A stretch of 64,000 nt of DNA from Xiphophorus maculatus (GCF_002775205.1 NC_036456.1:18317463-18381462); one strand, 5' to 3'. Shown: positions 10,921 through 21,941, numbered from the stretch's first letter. Program-made: numbers and translations. Notes: generated by a model from the sequence alone, not told the origin.

Positions 10921-13024
10921 TCAGTAGCGGGATTTGCGGCACATGTCGCAACGACACGTCTTTGCCGTCAGGATCTCGATTTCGTCGTAGTGCCGACCTC
11001 GCGGGCAGTCCAGGCGAACTTTGACCTGGAAAAAACAGAATATCCACATGCTGTGAACAAAACAGTTTGGGGACCAAACCCAAACTGTTTTGGGTCCCCA
11101 AACAGTTTACAATGATGCAAGCCACTGTAAACTGGCCAGAATATCAATACAAATTATATTTTAATATCATTTGTATTTAATATTAGAATAAATATTAAAT
11201 ACAAATGACCTGTGAAGGTTCGTTAATGACCAAAAACAGCTGAAAACAGCAAAGTGTTCTTTGCTTCATAAGAATACTATGAAAAGATGAGCATTCTCTG
11301 TACAAGCTGAAGCTAACAAATGTGTTGATGGCTACTTATTATTTGCTCCATCTACTTCTGAAGTCAGAACTCAAAACCTAAAACCCAGTTTAAGTTCAAA
11401 CCGTTCCAAATTTGAAAACCAGTGGGATTGGGTAGTTGATAAATAAGGCTGATTTCGGGTGTTTTCATACCTTACAGTCCAGTAGACTTGGTTTGAACTT
11501 ATTACCTGAAATTTGTCTCTTAAATACTTAAGGCAAAGTAATTCAATTTCAATTCATTTCATTTTATGTATATAGTGTCAATTTAAAACATGTCATTGGG
11601 AGGCGTTCATCATTTTACATTTTAAAGATATTAAAAAAGTATTCATAGGTCATCATTAATATCTTCAAGGCAAAAACAGCACAAACAATTTTTTTTGCTG
11701 CACAAATGTAGCTGAGTCGTTTGACACCAAATTTGTTTGACGTAGTAAATATGAGCGTGTTGTTGGTTGACCTCTGATGACCTCTGGAAACTTTTTTATG
11801 AATATTTTTTAATCATAGCGGCACAAATGAACATTTTTACTGCACAAACGTAGCACAAACATTTGACGCCGTTTTTGTTAAACTTGGATAATGTGGGGGG
11901 GCTAGTTGACCTTTTGACCTCTAAGCTTTCATTAATATCTTCAAAGCAAAAACAGCACAAACAAATTTTTTGCAGCACTAACATAGTTGAGTTCACTGAC
12001 ATCAATTTAGTCAGATTTGTAGAAGGTAGGGGTTGGTTGACCTTTCACGACCTCTGGAAACATTTAATATTTTTAAAATGATAGCGGTACAAAAGAACAT
12101 TTTTGCTGCACAAACGTAGCACAAATGTTTGACAATTTTGTTAGACTTGAAGAAGGTACTTCTAAGGAACTTTATGATATTTCTTTTACTTTAAACTTGG
12201 AAATCTTTTAAATTGAAAACCTAAATATTTATCCTTTAACCAATCACAAAATTTAGGATAATTTTTTATTTTGTTTGTTTCTCTGTCAGGAGACAACACC
12301 CTGAGAAAGTCCAGTTCCCTTTGTAGTATACTTTTAAAATTTGTATCTTGATGGTGGTGCCCTCAAAACTTGGTATTTACAGGTCCAAAAAGTTCAAGAA
12401 CCACTGATCTAGACTGAGAAAACAAAGAAGACCGCACCTTGGCGTCCTTGCTGATAGTGCAGCAGCGTGAAGCAGAGGTGATGTTGTGTGTGAAGTTTGA
12501 GGCCACCAGAACCGAGTATCGGGACGGGAAAGCGCTGGACTCACAGTAGCCCACGCAGGCGTACACCAGATGGGTCCCTTTGCAAGTGCCGCGACGGTCG
12601 CTGCGGATCGTCACGTTGATGGCTGGAAGGAAGGAGGAACAGCATTAACTAGACTCAGCAGATCAACTTACAGAGGTTTGAGATTTTCCTTACTGTACTA
12701 GTTCCTAAAACTAGCTTTTTTATTTTTACATGTATTTATTTTGGAAATAGAAGATATACTTGTTAGTTTAACAAGTTGTGAAGATTTACAACCTCTACCT
12801 GAACTGAATTACTCTTTTTTTCCCCCCCCCCCCAACTAAGTTAACTTCTTTTTTTTTTTGCCAGACGTTGTAGTGCAAAGTTATTTGCTACTTTCTCCGT
12901 ATTGAAACTCACGGTATAGGTGGCATCCTGGGGTTTGTCTCTCTTTGCTCCATCCGAGAGGAGAGAAGAGCATCAGCAGCGACATCAGGGCCAGCAGGCA
13001 GATATGTGAGATGCTCTGCAACAT
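10921..13024 (-). CDS. gpha2: Glycoprotein hormone alpha-2 (thyrostimulin alpha subunit)
   Basis: This secreted cystine-knot subunit pairs with GPHB5 to make thyrostimulin, a TSH-receptor ligand. Coding exons on the minus strand: 13024-12913, 12622-12438 and 11025-10921. Splicing gives 402 nt, 133 residues (human 129). The order is signal peptide (MLQSISHICLLALMSLLM...), GCHLYPINVTIRSDRRGTCK, YACVGYCESSAFPSRYSVLV, HNITSASRCCTIS, and the ending TCRCDMCRKSRY, which corresponds to human TCQCDMCRLSRY by memory. All ten family cysteines are present, and both N-glycosylation sequons (NVT, NIT) are kept. Splice phases are 1 and 0. The start is the first ATG, sitting directly after a CTGTCCAG acceptor, which implies an upstream non-coding exon. 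gphb5 lies 6.7 kb upstream on the same strand. Confidence 0.96.
11060..11207. repeat. cluster of three perfect inverted repeats
   Basis: Arms: AAACAGTTTGGGGACC at 11060-11075 with its complement at 11093-11108 (16 bp); CAGTTTAC at 11103-11110 with GTAAACTG at 11127-11134 (8 bp); CATTTGTATTTAATATT at 11168-11184 with its complement at 11191-11207 (17 bp). The first two overlap and so compete. The cluster begins 32 bases upstream of the gpha2 exon 3 acceptor in the transcript direction. Confidence 0.85.
11650..12165. repeat. 276 bp-period tandem duplication in gpha2 intron
   Basis: ATTAATATCTTCAAGGCAAA at 11655 recurs as ATTAATATCTTCAAAGCAAA at 11931. Matching order of motifs follows in each unit: CAGCACAAAC, GGTTGACCT, GACCTCTGGAAAC, TAGCGG, CACAAACGTAGCACAAA. 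About two degenerate copies. Within a unit, a half-length repeat is also suggested by the recurring GCACAAA motifs. Confidence 0.7.
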
Positions 13025-14609
13025 CTGGACAGATCAGACAAAACGGTACGTTAAACATTACTGGAATCCTACAATCAATGAGCTCAATGAACTAAAGAAG
13101 CTCATGTTTTATTTGCTTATTTAATTGAGTCAAATTTTTTAATTGCTTGTTTTGTGGCTTTGTTTGTTTTACCAAAACAGGTAAATGTTTAAATTGTAAA
13201 TGAGATATTGTATCTCAATGAGACAACCTGTATAAATAAATAAATCATTTATATGGGTTCCTTGACTTTTGATTTAAACAAGTGAAGGCCTCTCTAAATT
13301 AATTAAAGTGTGTTTTGTTTTGCTTTTGGGCTGACCAAACCAAATTTACAGATTCTCACTAAGAACATTCTTTCTTTTTTTTACCTCACAATAATGTATT
13401 TAGCAGTTAGTTCATGCATCTTCTTTTTCCATGTAGGAATTCTATGTTAATATCTCATTTGTGAGTTATCCAAAGTTGTATATCTTTTTTTTTTTTTAAT
13501 GAACGCACCTCAAACTTATGTGCAAAATGCTGAAGGAAAACAGGTCAAACATGGGTTTTCCATTCCTACTTTAAAACATGACGGAAACTTTCTTAAGAAG
13601 GAAAGAAACACCCAAACTATTTGGACTATTTGTGAATATTTTCACAGGTAAAATTGCCATCTGACAGTTTTAGTCGCCGTCAGTCTGAATGGTTCATGTG
13701 TAGTCACATCTCCACCGAAAGATATTATACAAACATACAAGAGCGTGTTAGTTAGCACATTGATTTTCAACCAATTTCCTGCACATTTGTTATCACTGTG
13801 ACTGAATACAAAATATACCGGGATTTATTTGCAAATTTATTGCGAGGTAAAGCAAAAGAAAATATTTCCCCCATGTCTCCTAGGGGGCTCCATTAAAAAA
13901 TTTCTTATCCTCTTCTGCTCAATTTTCCCCTCAAATTAAAGCTTCCCCCCTCCTTCTGAGGTGATTTCCCCTCCTGCAGGAATGAATAATGTGAATAATA
14001 ACAGCCCTGTCTTTGTCTTTCCAGTCTGCCTCATCGAACAGTTACCTGCTGATACATGCACATACACAACTTCATCACGTACAACATCTCTCCCTCTCAC
14101 TGCACGGAGCATTAATGCTACACTGTGAAATAATTTTCTTCATAAACGTCAGTCCAGATGTGATATGTACACATGCTATGTGACACCCGGCCCCCTCCTG
14201 ACTCACACATTTCCACACGTGTGCAAACAAAGCTAAACTTTTCCTGGGACTTTAGTGATCCTGACCTCTGCCCTCCGCTTTGCCAGCTTTTTCCAGGTTT
14301 GTGAATCAGCGCCGTGGCGGCAGCAGAAAGACCCCCGCTGGGACTCAATTAGGACCGTAGGAACGACCACAATAACAGGTCAGCACTGAGGCTGAGTATT
14401 TACGTTTGAGGCTTTGTGTCAGCTGATGGCGAAGGGGAAAACCCTGTTTTTTCCTCTTATGTGGGGTTTCCACTCCAGAAGGTTTGTTCTGTCTCGCTTT
14501 GGGGGCATCTGTTAGGGAGGCTCCAATAATAAAGTTACAATCAAAACGTTTCCTCTGTCATAACTAATTATCTATGAATGTTTTTGTCAAAGCTTTAAAA
14601 ATTTGCACT

Positions 14610-15095
14610 GAACAGGGTTCCTAAAAGGTCTTTAATGTATCTATAGTTAAGGCCTCGAAATGTCTTAAATTAAATTAAAAATGTGAGTTGGCCTTAAATA
14701 CATTAATCACAGGCTGGACTGCTTGATCTTGTATACGTTTTTGGGGGGTTTTTCCTCGCAAGACTTTACTGTCATAAAGTTTGAGTTGTGTGCAGACATC
14801 TTATTGCATTCTGTGACTTGAAGCGGTTGATGCTACCGCTAGCTTGCTAGCTTTTTGACATCTATAGTGAGTAAATCCAAATTTTTGGCCAGTTTTGAGG
14901 ATGAAGTTAATTTATATCACTGCCTCATGTCTGTTGCCATTCCATACAAGGCCAGCTGCATTCTGTACCCCCCAAATACTTTTAGTTTTGGCACTATCTG
15001 GATTAGGAGCCTCCAACTATCCCCCATATTGACATTAAAAATGTCTTAGAAAGTCTTAAATTTGACTTTGTGAAACTTGCAAAAACGCTGCTGGA
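14610..15095. repeat. interspersed fish repeat (GTCTTAAAT-type)
   Basis: The ends carry GTTCCTAAAAGGTCTTTAAT and GTCTTAAATTTGACTTTGTG AAACTTGC, motifs I associate with a widespread teleost repeat. The family is not named with confidence. Confidence 0.4.
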
Positions 15096-15179
15096 TAGAA
15101 TGATCAATTTTGCACAGAAAAACAGCAGACGGTGCTCTTCAAAATATAAATAATTATGTATAACCTTTAATTAACAGTT

Positions 15180-15790
15180 CAAGTTACAACCACAAGCTTT
15201 GATGTGTTTTATTGAAAGTGGTTCACTAATGTAAAGTAATGAGAAAAAGATGCCTGATTCTGAAAAGCATCAGAACATCTTGGTGTTTAATCATCATCTA
15301 ATGTGGGAAGAGTGTTTCCCAATTGCAAACCTACCAAGACAGGGTCAACTGGACAACATTAATCAGAAAAGCAGCCAAGAGGCCCTTGGTGACTCTGGAG
15401 GAGCTGCAGAGATCCACAGCTCAGGGGGGGAGAATGATCCAGTCAATGTCTAGACTTAAACTTAATTTTGAATCTACTGTAATTCTGGAAAACTGATGTT
15501 CACAGATTCTCCTCATCTAATCTGACTGAGCTTGGGCTGTTTTACAAAATGAACGGACGAACATTTCAGTCTTTATATTTCCATCAGTCCAAAACTGATG
15601 GAAACATAAAGGCCCTAAAGGACTTAAAGACAGTTTTACAAAGTATCAACTCAGGGGTGCTGTATTCAAATGCTCACCACACTCTTTAGATTTTTTTATT
15701 TGTAGTCAAAAGTAAAAATCCATAAACTGAAGCTTGTCAGAGTTGAAAACATGTAATCCTTCAAGGGGTGTGTATACTTTGACAAGACTG
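15180..15790 (+). mobile_element. Tc1-like transposon relic with transposase HTH fragment
   Basis: At 15358-15426 one frame reads TLIRKAAKRPLVTLEELQRS, the helix-turn-helix block of fish Tc1 transposases as I remember it. The preceding NLPRQG motif (about 15330-15347) sits in another frame, so the fragment is frameshifted and dead. Flanks include TGTGTTTTATTGAAAGTGGT and, on the right, TTTACAAAGTATCAACTCAG and GTGTGTATACTTTGAC, typical of such elements' ends. Only the N-terminal half of the transposase is represented. Confidence 0.65.
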
Positions 15791-16930
15791 CGTTGTAGCA
15801 CATTTCCTGCAGTAAATTTTACTCTCATATCATGCTGGGCAATATGGCTTAAAAATAAAATCTTTGATTTTTTTTTCACAATAGATGTGATTTTTATTTT
15901 TTCTCACTTTCTTTTCTAAAGAAGAAATTACAAATGACAGAAAATATTTTTAAAAAATAGCTTTTATTTAAGTCTTCTCTTCTGAGTTGTACAACAGAGC
16001 ATTAAAGCCTGGCTACAATGTTTAATTATGAGAATATAGTCATAATAATAGCAGAAGAAAGACGCAATTTGACCAGAAAAATGTCTTAAGATTACATGAA
16101 AAAAGTGTTTTAATGGGAAAGAAAGCTTGTAGATGTATGAAATCTGACTTGATCAGCTCAGTCCAGCTTAATTTTTTTAATGGACTCAATTGTTTCAAAG
16201 TCCTGCTACTGATAGTAATTTCATGCTGATTTATTAAAAGATGAAGTATTTCTGTTAAGCATTAACTATTAACTGTAAAACCAATACCAAAGCATAACTT
16301 CACAAGACGCTCAACATTTCTCTTTAAAACTTTTATTTTTTGTGTTGGGGTTCTCATACCGTGCCCGACTTTATTCTTGCAATACCACTCTATTCTCATA
16401 ATTTAAAATTCATTTTGTATCCTGGACTTGTCAAACAAGATGGCTGCCCGGGACGTGCTGACATCACTCTGAATTATGGAAACTCAATGGACTCAAACAT
16501 GGAAAAAAATCAAGATTTTACCAAAAATTATTTTTCACCCATCTTTACTCTCATTCATTTTTTTTGCCAAATGAAAATAATCTTGATGTTACATATTAGC
16601 CAAGTCAAAATGTATTAAAGCAATTAAATGCACTCATCTGTTTTTGTCTAATTGCTTTTATTCTTGTTTTAAAATGATAGTAACAGGCACATTTAAAAAT
16701 AAATCCCCACAACCTGCAAAACATCAATTTAGAGCTAATCAATTTTGAGAGAACATAATAAACGTTTCTCTGTTAATGTGACTATTTTCCAATTAACTTT
16801 AGCCTTTACAGTTAAATCCTGTTCATTAAAAAATATATATTTTATCTCATGAAGGGGACTAAGAAGAAAAAATATGTTTCAGAGTCTTTCTCACTAATCA
16901 CATGGATGATGAATTAAATCTGGTTCTTAC

Positions 16931-17012
16931 CTGGACAGGTGAGAGTTCTTGTTTTCAGGTGAGTTGTCTAGCAGGTGTGGGAATGTCTGTCCTGAGCCCC
17001 ATGCAGGAATAT
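16931..17012 (-). other. predicted non-coding first exon of gpha2
   Basis: On the minus strand a strong 5' splice site, TCCAG/GTAAGAACCAG, ends at 16931. The preceding ~80 bases start about 30 bases downstream of a TATAAG motif. The only suitable downstream acceptor before gpha2 coding exon 1 is CTGTCCAG, directly before its ATG. The exon is inferred from splice and TATA signals; the 5' end is approximate. Confidence 0.45.
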
Positions 17013-17038
17013 AAGTAACACAGGTAGAAGGGACGCCA

Positions 17039-17044
17039 CTTATA
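17039..17044 (-). promoter_or_regulatory. candidate TATA box of gpha2
   Basis: GCTATAAGTGG on the minus strand would place transcription start about 30 bases downstream, near 17010, in good register with the predicted leader exon ending at 16931. This is signal-based inference only. Confidence 0.4.
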
Positions 17045-17889
17045 GCTTTTGACACACCCACGATTAGAAAGATGAGTGTGTGGGATTTCCCCCCAACCAA
17101 CTTCTCTTTCTCCTTCTCTGCAGATTTTCCTCCTACCTGCACAGCCAAATTCTCCAGAAATATTCAGATCTTTAACCTCTTTCCTTATCGTTCGAGTTAC
17201 CTTCCTCGCATGTCCGACTGGTTCACCGGTTTTAAGGCTTTTTTAGGGACCACTTATTGCAGTGACACAGAGGAAAACTAAATAGGTTTTCCATCAGTGC
17301 AGAACACACACACACGCCCACACATACACAGTTGACTTTATCTTACTGCATTTTTCTAGACTGCATTTTTCTAGATAAAGACTCGCATGTAAAAACACAC
17401 TCGTGCATAAAGAAAGTCACATAATAACTAAAGTTTGTGTGCTCAGGTGTTGGTTTATGAACACTGTGAATGAGTTAAGCAGCTAAAACACACACACAGC
17501 AAATCTGTTTTTTCCTCAGGAAGGACAGAGTCGGGTCAGGAGATCCTGCGGGTTTGGATCAGCTGCGTGTCTGTGTGGCTTCAGCACATGGTAGGTATAT
17601 TGTGGGGAAGTGTTGGCTCTGTGTCATCCTAGCAACAATACTTACTAAAATCCAGAGCCGTTTTAGACCAACGTAGCTACCAAATTAGACCAACGATGAC
17701 AGTAACTCCTAAACAGTTGAGCTATTGACCAGAAAGCTGTCTTTTTTCTGCAACTTTTGATTTGGATAGACTTTAATTTTTAAAAAAGACATAGAAAACA
17801 TAGTATGGTTTTATTATGGATTATCATGAGGTGAATGAATGAGGCATAACCAAGATTTAGCCACTCAGCTGAGGCATAGTAAAACTTTT

Positions 17890-18370
17890 AAAGGGGATAT
17901 ATTATGCAAAGTTTACACTTTTTTTATACTTACATTTGGGTCTACTACTTCTAAAATGACTCAAACACTTAAAAAATAACCCAAATACTTTTTGACAGTA
18001 AATTAATGTTTTTTGGAGTCTGGAAAATGAGCTGTTTCAACAACCTTCCAATTGTTCGATCAATCAATCAATTTTATTTGTATGTCACATTTCATTGATT
18101 GAGTTCATTGACATCATAAAAAACACAGAACACACAGTCAACAACTGAAACATTACATTTTGTCAAGTAGCATCATTACACATCAAAATGTTGACGTTTC
18201 ATTTATAATGTTTCAAAAGCAATTCTAAGCTGGTGGGAATTTAGTTAATTAAAGGCACTTTGCTTTGGCTGGTAAGTCACATTGGACAGACATTTCACTG
18301 TTACCTAGCAACACTAGCAGAGCTCCAGCACATTTGGTCAGCTGGTTTGACCACTGTACGCGTGCAACTC
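17890..18370 (+). repeat. interspersed repeat A, copy 2
   Basis: It matches 5350-5870 in order: AAAGGGGATATATTATGCAA, ACAGTAAATTAATGTTTTTT, ACTGTTACCTAGCAACACTA, CACATTTGGTCAGCTGGTTT. It is interrupted near 18056-18240 by a CAATCAATCAATTTTATTTG segment resembling a LINE/SINE tail, so one repeat probably inserted into another. Confidence 0.65.
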
Positions 18371-18423
18371 CACATACACCATGTGTTGTAACACATGTTG
18401 TCACTGACACATGAGGGTGTCAT

Positions 18424-18550
18424 AATGGTCGAATTTAGCATTAGCTTTTGCTAAGTACCATGTTGGTATAGCGTGTTAGCTGAACTAATGTTTATGATTA
18501 GTGCTTTTGGGTTAGCACAACTAACTATCTAATTAGCGGTGCCACCACTA
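18424..18550 (+). repeat. single-unit relative of the 44.3 kb minisatellite
   Basis: ATTTAGCATTAGCTTTTGCT AAGTACCATGTTGGTATAGC is followed by AACTAATGTTTATGATTAGT GCTTTTGGGTTAGCA and GCGGTGCCACCAC. The same order ends the array at 44640-44770. Here the unit occurs once, there about eight times. Confidence 0.6.
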
Positions 18551-19008
18551 CAAATCTTAATTGGTAACTTTATCCAGGGATCATCAAGGTTTTATAGACA
18601 TAGCCATAACAATCACCCTAATCTTTAGCTCCTTCTGCAAATTTTCAATAAGATTCAGGTCTGAATTCTGGTCCATATTATTTCTAGTCAGACAAACCTT
18701 GTTTGTGACTTTAAAGGATTACTTTAAACTTACATCTGTTGGAGTAATGCTCAGTTTTTTTCATTCAAACATGCAAACATCTTGTAAAGAATCATCATGC
18801 TGCCCCAAACATTTCCACTCTGATGGAAAGAGGAATGTGTGACGCCATCTTCTTTATGGCACGCTCTAACTCAAAGCTGTTAGCTGACACCGATCCATGC
18901 ATTCAGTCACAGATTCTACAGTTTCCTCCGATTACTTTCCCACCGGCAGAGAAAAGCCGAAACGATGGGTCTGAATGAGCCACAGCACCTCATCAGCAGA
19001 GAGACGGG

Positions 19009-19049
19009 ACACACACACACACACACACACACCCACACACACACACACA
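19009..19049. repeat. (CA)n microsatellite
   Basis: About 20 CA units with one CCCA interruption near 19032. Confidence 0.95.
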
Positions 19050-19674
19050 TTTACTCCAAGGTGACTCAGCGAGGTCACCGATGTTTCTGTCGCTCAGGGG
19101 CTCTGCCGCTTTCCGATGTCATGGAAACCACAGCATCTCAAGGATGTCGTTAAAGTGTCCACCTCGACTCCAAACTTGTTCATGTAATCTGTGTGTGCGT
19201 GTGGGTTATATCACATCCTTCTGCTTGTGTGAGTGTGTTTCTGTTACGTGTGTGTGTCATTTTGGGCACACAGACAAAGTAAAGAGAAGATTAGACAAAG
19301 TTTTTCTGTTTCTAAGATGACTGGCTCGTATAAAATCATGTACCCAACCATGTGGACGGGACAGACATCCACAATTGTTTTTACTTCTTTGTTTTTGTCC
19401 CATTTATGGCTTGAAAACTTGGTGTTACAGATGCAAATAATCTATTAATGAGTTAATCTGAAGTCAGTTGATCTCATCTATCAACTAATGATTAGTTGAT
19501 AAGCAGCCATTTTCTTAAAAACCTGAGTTTTCTCAAGTATCAAGAGGGCCAACCATCTTTCTATAACATAAAGTAAATTTAAGTACAGACAGTGCAACAA
19601 TATCATTCTGGTATTCATGAATGCAGTTTTTTAAAATCATTTTATTCAGCTCCTGTGCATAAGCAGCAATCATT

Positions 19675-19680
19675 TTTATT
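19675..19680 (-). terminator. candidate poly(A) signal of gphb5 (AATAAA)
   Basis: TTTATT on the plus strand is AATAAA on the minus strand, 20 bases after the gphb5 stop codon. A second copy lies at 19641-19646. Short 3' UTR inferred. Confidence 0.5.
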
Positions 19681-19699
19681 GATTAAAAACAGGCATCTA

Positions 19700-21067
19700 T
19701 CAGAAGGTCTGACACTCTGTGTCCTCCATGGAGCAGAAGGTGCAGTGGCATTGCAGAGCCATTGGGTAGTGGTAGAGAGGGGAGACGTTGGGCAGGCAGC
19801 CCGGCAGCCGGGCCGTCATGTGTCGGATGCGGCTGTAGGTGCAGACACGGTGGTGTCGGTGGATGTACGGGGGCTCGATTATCGGTCTCTGCACAAACAC
19901 AAAACACATCAAAGGGAGCTGCAAACTGGTTGTTCTTACCTATTTTATGAAATATACCTGCCATAATTTTACAGGAATATAGTAAGGTAATTTTATTTAT
20001 ATAGCACATTTTCAGCAACAAGGTAGTTCAAAGTGCTTTACATGAATTAGAAGAAAATACAAACAAAACAACAAAACCAAAAGAAAGACAAAAAGGAAAA
20101 GGACAAAGCTAAACATTGGTTCCCCATGGTTAATAAAAATAAGTAATCCATAATTTATAAACTAATTGGGGGTTTCTCTGGATCCCCTAGAGAAAAAGGA
20201 TCCTTTCTCTCGGGGAGAAAGGATTAGTAAATGCCTCTCTGAATAAGAGAGAGGCATTTACTAAGTGTTGGTTCTCCATGTTTGGTAAGATTAGTGAGGT
20301 ATAAAATTAAATGTTTGTTAACAATAAAACTAAATGTTGGTTCTAGTTGTTCTGGGTTGAGTTCTAGATTACATAAAGCTAAATGTTGGTTTTCCATTTA
20401 GCTTTCGGGGTTGCTAAGTAAAATAGTGACGGGACTAAATATAAATGCAACAGGTCCAATTCAGTTGTTGCAGTGCAGTTTAGAACAGTTGAAATTGAAT
20501 TGAAAAACTGAAATTGAAATCCAGTACTATAGAGTTTATTTCATTTATACACAATAGCAAGTTTTAGTAAATTGTACAATTATTAGTTGTAGAAAATCTC
20601 TCACAGGTCTAATGAAGCAAACAGAATATTTGATTATTATTTAATTTGTTGAATTAATTCAAAGTCATTAATTTGACAAAATTAATGAATATAAATAAAG
20701 TTATCAATATTTATTAATTGATTCTGGTGAAATATAACATGAAAACACTTATTTTAAATCATATCTTCACATTTTAGACTTTTATTCTTTCATAAATTAA
20801 ATATTTTTTACATATGTTCTCTTTTATAAATAAACAGGATTTAGAAAGTTCTGGTCGTTGTTTTACCTCCCAGGTATGACAGCGCCCCCAGCAGGCCTCC
20901 GTGGTGATGTGCAGCCCCTTACAGCCTGGCTTCTGGGCCACAAAGGAGAACTCGCGCACTGCGCAGCCCCGGAAACTCTGGAGCGGCGTTGTCATGGAGA
21001 CGCACACCACGGTTGCCGCGGCAACAAGGAGGAGGAGTACGGAGAGGGAAAGGAGACGCAGCGGCAT
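19700..21067 (-). CDS. gphb5: Glycoprotein hormone beta-5 (thyrostimulin beta subunit)
   Basis: This secreted cystine-knot subunit dimerises with GPHA2 to form thyrostimulin. Coding exons: 21067-20867 and 19888-19700. Together 390 nt, 129 residues (human 130), joined in phase 0. The first exon holds a signal peptide (MPLRLLSLSVLLLLVAAA...), then RGCAVREFSFVAQKPGCKGL and EACWGRCHTWE. The second starts RPIIEPPYIHRHHRVCTYS and ends CHCTFCSMEDTECQTF. All ten family cysteines are present, and as usual for beta-5 there is no seat-belt extension. Where human has the sequon YNET after HHRVC, this gene has YSRI; the only sequon is NVS (followed by Pro) in PGCLPNVSP. The ATG sits one base after a CATACCCAG acceptor, so a non-coding exon is expected upstream. 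The gene is on the same strand as gpha2 and upstream of it. Confidence 0.95.
19981..20420 (+). repeat. retroelement-tail-like repeat
   Basis: TTTTATTTATATAGCACATT TTC and AGTTCAAAGTGCTTTACATG are recurrent in fish retroelement 3' ends as I recall. They are followed by A-rich sequence and imperfect repeats of AAATGTTGGTTCTCCATG. Exact family and right border unknown. Confidence 0.45.
20226..20262. repeat. perfect 15 bp inverted repeat
   Basis: AGTAAATGCCTCTCT (20226-20240) pairs exactly with AGAGAGGCATTTACT (20248-20262) across a 7-base loop. A second smaller hairpin, CCTTTCTC / GAGAAAGG, lies just to its left near 20202-20224. Confidence 0.8.
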
Positions 21068-21650
21068 GCTGGGTATGTTGGAAACACATGAAAACAGTTA
21101 CAACTCACTAGTTTTGGTTAAATAAAGCGCTAAAATATTTGTATTTAGCTTTTTGTCAGGTCATAATGTAATGATTAAAACTGGACAAACTATTCCATAC
21201 CTTTTTATTATTGTTATAAAGTATGATTTTGGTCATGTAATGGTCTAATTAAAAGAGAGCACTTAAAAAGCATTTTTTAAATCTAGCCTAAGCACATAAA
21301 TGTTGAACAAAAAAAATGATTTTTCTCTCTTTTTGCATGAGAGTGAAACTTATCAAATTACAAGGTGATGTTTATTTTTTTTTAAATTACTTTCAGACCA
21401 CAAAAATGTCTTCAAGTTGTACATATAACATGGAGGGGAAATGGTGTCTGGTGCTTTCGCTTAACTGACACACAATCAAGGATTGTTTACTTATTAATGC
21501 TGTTTTATTCATTAATAATAATAAACTTTTTGACAATAAATTGTCTGTACTGCGCTTTGTAGAGAAAACTACATTAAGCCATCTTACTTATCTATTCCAG
21601 CTATGCCATTTTAATGATTATTTTTCAGCATAGTAATAAAGAAACCTCAC

Positions 21651-21750
21651 CTTTTAAGCTGAGAACTTGTTCAGGTTTCAGCTGCTTGTGTCTCTCAGTC
21701 TGGACTGTCCGGTGAATGGAACCAATCTGTCCCTCTTGTTGTTCTTAGAA
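21651..21750 (-). other. predicted non-coding first exon of gphb5
   Basis: On the minus strand AGCTTAAAAG/GTGAGGTTTC is a good donor ending the exon at 21651. It would splice to the CATACCCAG acceptor one base before the gphb5 ATG. The 5' end is a guess. A CRE-like TGATGTCA lies upstream at 21775-21782. Inferred from splice signals only. Confidence 0.35.
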
Positions 21751-21891
21751 GGCCATTAGGGTGGACGGACACTCTGACATCATAGCAATTCAATGAAATC
21801 CCATTAGATACCCCAAGTCAGAAATAATAGAGTTCCTGGAAAATACTTGTGCTTGTCTATATTTTCTTAACCTCAGTCTGCATCCATTTTT

Positions 21892-21893
<2 letters not shown>

Positions 21894-21928
<35 letters not shown>

Positions 21929-21941
21929 TGTGTGTGTGTGC

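Larger units (their letters stand above)
11026..12437 (-). other. gpha2 intron between coding exons 2 and 3
   Basis: This 1.4 kb intron has a GTGCGG donor at 12437 and a TTTTTTCCAG acceptor ending at 11026. It holds three perfect hairpins at 11060-11207 and a 276 bp-period tandem duplication at about 11650-12160. ORFs in it come from the tandem repeat and are not genes. Confidence 0.8.
13025..16930 (-). other. gpha2 5' intron (inferred), 3.9 kb
   Basis: This interval is bounded by a CAG/GTAAGA donor at 16930 and a CTGTCCAG acceptor at 13025, both on the minus strand. It contains a fish repeat at 14610-15095 (CTTAAATTAAATTAAAAATG, AGTCTTAAATTTGACTTT), a Tc1 transposase relic at 15180-15790, and otherwise AT-rich sequence. 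No independent gene is recognised. Confidence 0.5.
17045..19699. other. intergenic region gphb5 / gpha2
   Basis: This 2.65 kb lies between the gphb5 stop (minus strand, 19700) and the gpha2 promoter. It contains interspersed repeat A copy 2 (17890-18370), a single unit of the minisatellite found at 44330-44720 (18424-18550), and a CA microsatellite at 19009-19049. No gene is recognised. The 93-residue ORF at 18561-18842 lies in repeat-like sequence. Confidence 0.6.
19889..20866 (-). other. gphb5 intron between coding exons (1.0 kb)
   Basis: GTAAAA donor at 20866, TTTGTGCAG acceptor ending at 19889. It contains a LINE/SINE-tail-like block at 19981-20060 (TTTTATTTATATAGCACATT, GTTCAAAGTGCTTTACATGA) and a hairpin pair at 20190-20262. 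Variants of TAAATGTTGGTTCTCC recur several times. Confidence 0.75.

Noticed and set aside
19592-19966. 124-residue plus-strand ORF
   Set aside because: Antisense shadow of gphb5 exon 2.
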